DNA of 64,000 nt, taken from NCBI RefSeq assembly GCF_002355435.1, contig NZ_AP017313.1:248001-312000 (forward strand), read 5' to 3'. This document shows, piece after piece, positions 61,301-64,000 of this stretch. The position numbers were made by a program, and so were the translations under genes. The DNA is from Mucilaginibacter gotjawali (lineage in GTDB: Bacteria > Bacteroidota > Bacteroidia > Sphingobacteriales > Sphingobacteriaceae). The first letter of the stretch is position 1. Every line of letters starts with the position of its first letter. The notes beneath the pieces are model-generated. The model ran no database searches and was not told where the DNA came from. It was given only the letters and a program-made list of their open reading frames with translations.

Positions 61301-64000
61301 GTTATCGTAACGGAGGTTACGGAGAAAGGAACGGTAGCCGTATAGCTGAGCGTTGCCGCTGCAAAAACAGGGCTTAAGGTCCCGGAGCTTATTACCAGTT
61401 TTGATAGTGCCGGATTATTTGATAAAACCGCTCCGTTTACGGTTATGTTTACCGTTGCTGCTTTTCCTCCCCCTGCGTTATACCCGGTAACGGTATAATT
61501 GGTAGCGGGGCTGGCCACAGTTGGCGTTCCGGTTATAATGCCTGATGTGCCGCTGATAGCCAAACCCGCAGGCAATGCCGGGTTTACATAATACCCGCCA
61601 ACGAGTTTGATTTCTTTTGCCTCGTTATTGCTGAAATCAGCAACATACACATTTCCGGCAAAATCAACTGCTACGCCGTATGGATTGGCAAAGCCGGACC
61701 CAATAGTAACCGGCGCGCCGCCTGCTACGGGAATTTCTTTAACAGCGTTTGATGTGCGATCAGCAACAAATACATTTCCCAGGTTATCAACTGCAACGCC
61801 ATATACAGAAATAAATCCGGAGCCGATAACAACAGGAGCGCCACCTGCAGCAGGAATCTTTTTTACTGCATTATTTCCTGAATCGCCAACATAAACATTA
61901 CCCGCTGCGTCTACTGCGATACCAAAAGGGTGGCTAAAGCCAGTCCCAAGGGCAGTAATGGTGCCTGTTCCTGCAGCGATCTTTTTCACTGCATTATTTC
62001 CATAATCAGCAACATAAACATTGCCCGCGGCGTCAACCGCTACACCGGCAGGGTTGCTGAAGCCCGAGCCGATAGCCGTGGGCGTGCCTGTGCCGCCCGT
62101 TATTTTTTTAACCGAGTTATTGCCGCCATCACCTATGTAAATATTTCCGGTCGCATCAATTGCAATACCAACAGGTAATAAAAAGCCCGAACCAACTATT
62201 GTTGGGCTTTGACTGCCCGGTGCAAATTTATAAACAGAACTGCCGGTATTGTTGGTTACAAAAACATTGCCGGTAGCATCAACAGCCAGTGCTTCAGGAG
62301 CGCTTAAGCCAAGGGCCAAAACCGATGGCACAGCGCCAAAGCCCTGGGTGGCTACGCCGCTGCTGGTTGGGGCAAGCGCTGTAATAGTAGTACCCATGGT
62401 ATAAACCTGGGGGGTGGTGTAACTAACGGCCGGCAACGCTGGTGCATTTACGGTAATATTTACCCGGTTATAATTACTTCCGGAAGTATTGTAACCCCAA
62501 ACAATATAGTCCTGCCCCACAACAGCCGTAGTCGGCGTTCCGCTTATGGTACCAGTTGTGTTATTGATTGTTAATCCGGCAGGAAGTGCATGGTCTACAA
62601 AAAAACCGCCATTGGGGATGAACTCCTTTACCGAAGCATTGTTATAATCGGCGACGTATAGCGCACTGGCAGGCGCTGCGTAGGTAGCGGTTGGCTGCGC
62701 GATGGCGATACACGAAGGCTGGCTTACTGAAGTGCTGAGCGTAAGTATAGTGGTGCTTCCGAAAGGAACCTCTTTGATGGCATTATTTGTGCCATCAGCT
62801 ACAAAAACGTTCCCCGTTCCGTCAACCGCAACGCCATAGGCATTATTGAAACCTGATCCGATTGACGTATGTGTGCCGCCGCCCGCAGGTACTTTAATTA
62901 TTGAGCCCGTGCCGGTAGTCCCGATGTAAACATTTCCGGCAGCATCAGCAGCCACGCTTAGTGGGGCGCTGTAACCACTGCCTATGGTAACAATTGAATT
63001 ATCACTTGCGAGCAGTTCTTTTACCAATCCGCTGCCGTTATCTGCCACATATAAATTTCCGTACCCATCAACAGCCAGCCCGGTTGGATGGCTGAACCCA
63101 CTGCCTACGGCAACAGGTGTAGTAGTTCCGGAGAAGATCTTTTTGATGGCATTGTTATTGTAATCAGCAATGTAAATATTTCCAAAGAAATCTACAGCCA
63201 CTGCGGTTGGGCCGTTAAAGCCTGACCCTACGGTAACCGGGCTGCCACCGCCGACCGGGAATTTCTTTACCACATTCGCGGTGTAATCAGCAACATACAT
63301 ATTCCCCTGTACATCCAGCGCAACGCCGCGCGGATTGGTAAAATTTGACCCAACGGCTAACCCTGTAGCAGGATACGATGGCGCCAGCACACCGTTGGCA
63401 ACCGGTGTAACCGGGGTAATAGCAGTGCCTGCATTATAAACTAACGCAACGTTATTGTTGTAAACCAACGTAGGCGCTGCACCGGCCGCTACGGTAATGT
63501 TCACCACAAAAGAGAATCCGCCCAGGCTGTTATAAGCTGATGCCGTGTAATTTATGGATGGCCTTGCTGTGGTTGGTGTTCCGGTTATGGTACCGGTACT
63601 GGTATCGAAGTTTAAGCCTGCAGGGAGCGATGGACTGATATAAAAACCACCGTTAGGCACTACTTTAGTAACGGAGTTATGCCCTGCATCGGCTACTAAA
63701 ATATTTCCGTAAATATCTACTGCCAGGCCCTGAGGCGTACTGAACCCGGTAGCAATAACAGCAGGAGTATTGCTTCCTGCCGGGATTTTTTTAACAGAAC
63801 CCGCGGTATGTTCGGTAACAAAAATATTCCCAAGGGCATCCACCGCAACACCTGTTGGTGAAACGAATCCTGATCCTATGGTGATTGCCGCGCCGCCATT
63901 TGCCGGAAGTTCGGTAACCAGGTTTGTTCCTGCATCAGAAACATATACATTTCCTGCGCCGTCAGCCGCTACCGCATTTGGTGTGGTAAACGCCGTACTT
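58399..64000 (-). CDS. Giant adhesin-like protein with many NHL blades and nine cadherin-like repeats (5' end beyond window)
   Basis: The frame is open to the right edge with no start inside (the GTG at 63843 is internal), so at least 1867 residues are encoded. From the right edge leftward it has about 15 or more NHL blades (GVAVDGTGNVFVADGTNNAIKEV type) separated by three or four putative Ig domains (PALPAGLAISGTSGIITGTP), nine cadherin-like repeats of about 99 residues (DNA 58749-61425), and the T9SS C-terminal sorting domain with MMGEEIMVHQGLSPNGDGIN. It is predicted to be a cell-surface protein exported by T9SS. The function is inferred only from architecture. Confidence 0.88.
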   Translation of the reverse strand, partial: STAFTTPNAVAADGAGNVYVSDAGTNLVTELPANGGAAITIGSGFVSPTGVAVDALGNIFVTEHTAGSVKKIPAGSNTPAVIATGFSTPQGLAVDIYGNILVADAGHNSVTKVVPNGGFYISPSLPAGLNFDTSTGTITGTPTTARPSINYTASAYNSLGGFSFVVNITVAAGAAPTLVYNNNVALVYNAGTAITPVTPVANGVLAPSYPATGLAVGSNFTNPRGVALDVQGNMYVADYTANVVKKFPVGGGSPVTVGSGFNGPTAVAVDFFGNIYIADYNNNAIKKIFSGTTTPVAVGSGFSHPTGLAVDGYGNLYVADNGSGLVKELLASDNSIVTIGSGYSAPLSVAADAAGNVYIGTTGTGSIIKVPAGGGTHTSIGSGFNNAYGVAVDGTGNVFVADGTNNAIKEVPFGSTTILTLSTSVSQPSCIAIAQPTATYAAPASALYVADYNNASVKEFIPNGGFFVDHALPAGLTINNTTGTISGTPTTAVVGQDYIVWGYNTSGSNYNRVNITVNAPALPAVSYTTPQVYTMGTTITALAPTSSGVATQGFGAVPSVLALGLSAPEALAVDATGNVFVTNNTGSSVYKFAPGSQSPTIVGSGFLLPVGIAIDATGNIYIGDGGNNSVKKITGGTGTPTAIGSGFSNPAGVAVDAAGNVYVADYGNNAVKKIAAGTGTITALGTGFSHPFGIAVDAAGNVYVGDSGNNAVKKIPAAGGAPVVIGSGFISVYGVAVDNLGNVFVADRTSNAVKEIPVAGGAPVTIGSGFANPYGVAVDFAGNVYVADFSNNEAKEIKLVGGYYVNPALPAGLAISGTSGIITGTPTVASPATNYTVTGYNAGGGKAATVNITVNGAVLSNNPALSKLVISSGTLSPVFAAATLSYTATVPFSVTSVTITPTTAESHATVQVNGVAVVSGVASGAIALQPGQNTITTKVTAQNGTSTRTYTIVITRTASSNALLANLAISAGTLSPNFIATTYSYTASVTNAVTSVNVLPTVVDATATVKVNGTIAGPSTPVNVPLNVGQNTVTTIVTAQDGTTTSTYTVVITRAVGVNVNLSALVLSAGTLSPAFASATLSYIAGVANTVTTLTVTPTTSDAAATVKVNGTAVASGTASASLPLVVGVNNISVVVTGSDGTTTQNYSIAVTRAASANANLSHLVISSGTLTPVFAAATLTYTASVASSVSTITVTPTTSVTTATVTVNGAAVTSGTASAPITLFAGDNVITTVVTAQNGTTTKTYTITVTKAASAITTLSGLTTSSGTLSPAFSSTTANYNESVANSVSSITVTPIATDPNAFVTVDGIGVKPGAASSPVDLNVGPNTITIVITGQDGVSTQTYTIVVNRAGSSIATLSALTISTGTLTPVFASGTITYKSSVANTVTSVTVTPTLSDATATLKVNGVTVASGTASAAIALNVGANVITTLVTAQDGTTTKTYTLTITRALSANANLAALSISAGTLTPVFATATTSYSASVANTVTSVTVTPKATDATATITVNGTSVSTNTASGAIPLNVGANVITTVVTAQNGTTTKTYTITVTRAVSANAGLSALTLSTGTLSPVFVSATTSYTASEVNSVTSVSVTPTTSDANATITVNGTALTSGTASAAIPLNVGTNTITTVVTAQDGVTTKTYTVTVTRLLPANANLSNLTLSAGALTPVFATATTSYTIAVANAVASVTVTPKCADALATVKVNGTAVASGSASGAIALSLGNTIITTVVTAQNGTTTKTYTITVTRAATIANLSGEISVSDPTEHPQMMGEEIMVHQGLSPNGDGINDFLLIDGITAYPDNKLQIMNRTGQLIFEAKGYDNSTRVFDGHSNKNGAMQLPGTYFYSLDYTDQGVTKHKTGFIILKY
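58749..61425 (-). repeat. Nine tandem ~297-bp coding repeats
   Basis: Each unit encodes one cadherin-like beta-sandwich (TLTPVFATATTSYTASVA type). The units nearest the C-terminus are most alike and also resemble the units at 46765-48545 at the DNA level. Confidence 0.85.

Overview
The window is a chromosomal segment of a Bacteroidota bacterium, most likely a member of the Sphingobacteriaceae (Mucilaginibacter/Pedobacter-like). The evidence is a type IX secretion (T9SS) accessory operon, several proteins ending in a gliding-motility (CHU_C-type) C-terminal domain, a TonB receptor with a carboxypeptidase-like N-terminal domain, futalosine-route menaquinone genes, promoters of the TAnnTTTG type and many genes without a Shine-Dalgarno sequence. 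The genus is an inference from gene content; no rRNA is present.

Layout. 1-2604: the N-terminal 868 codons of a large multi-pass membrane sensor, probably a histidine kinase, running off the left edge. 2.6-4.8 kb: a leftward queD-folE-fabD operon. 4.9-8.9 kb: a rightward run with a fused mqnB-mqnD gene, truB, ribF and a lipoprotein. 8.9-10.8 kb: a LysE-type exporter, a BtuF-like cobalamin-binding protein and a small orphan gene. 10.8-16.1 kb: a leftward T9SS operon (CHU_C protein, PorP/SprF, PorE-like OmpA protein) whose porP copy is frameshifted. 16.4-18.1 kb: an IS1182-family insertion sequence lodged in a palindromic intergenic repeat. 18.3-26.6 kb: an AsmA-like protein, a DUF2807-like protein, a serine hydrolase and an S9 peptidase. 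26.8-33.7 kb: information-processing genes (mutY-ssb leftward; HU, TPR protein, a 29-residue basic protein and RNase G rightward; radA). 33.9-39.5 kb: an NTF2-like protein, a membrane protein, dnaA, a methylmalonyl-CoA mutase large subunit, a conserved membrane-anchored protein and an IscA-type Fe-S carrier.

39.6-64 kb is a surface-protein region. Three giant leftward genes (2073 aa; about 1541 aa split by a frameshift; more than 1867 aa and running off the right edge) are built from NHL or sortilin-type propellers plus tandem cadherin-like beta-sandwich repeats of about 99 residues, and share an almost identical C-terminal sorting domain. Between them lie a small secreted protein with a TonB receptor, and a 1036-residue secreted BNR/sortilin-like protein.

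The most unusual signal is a family of short-period arrays, mostly 7-nt, also 8- and 9-nt. They fill intergenic gaps, often as inverted pairs, and frequently begin or end exactly at start or stop codons. They also occur inside genes: an exact 84-nt block of twelve heptamers in radA, and two heptamer arrays in the mqnB-mqnD fusion. A 20-mer is shared between the radA insert and an intergenic array 10 kb away. No tRNA, rRNA, CRISPR array or clear oriC was found.
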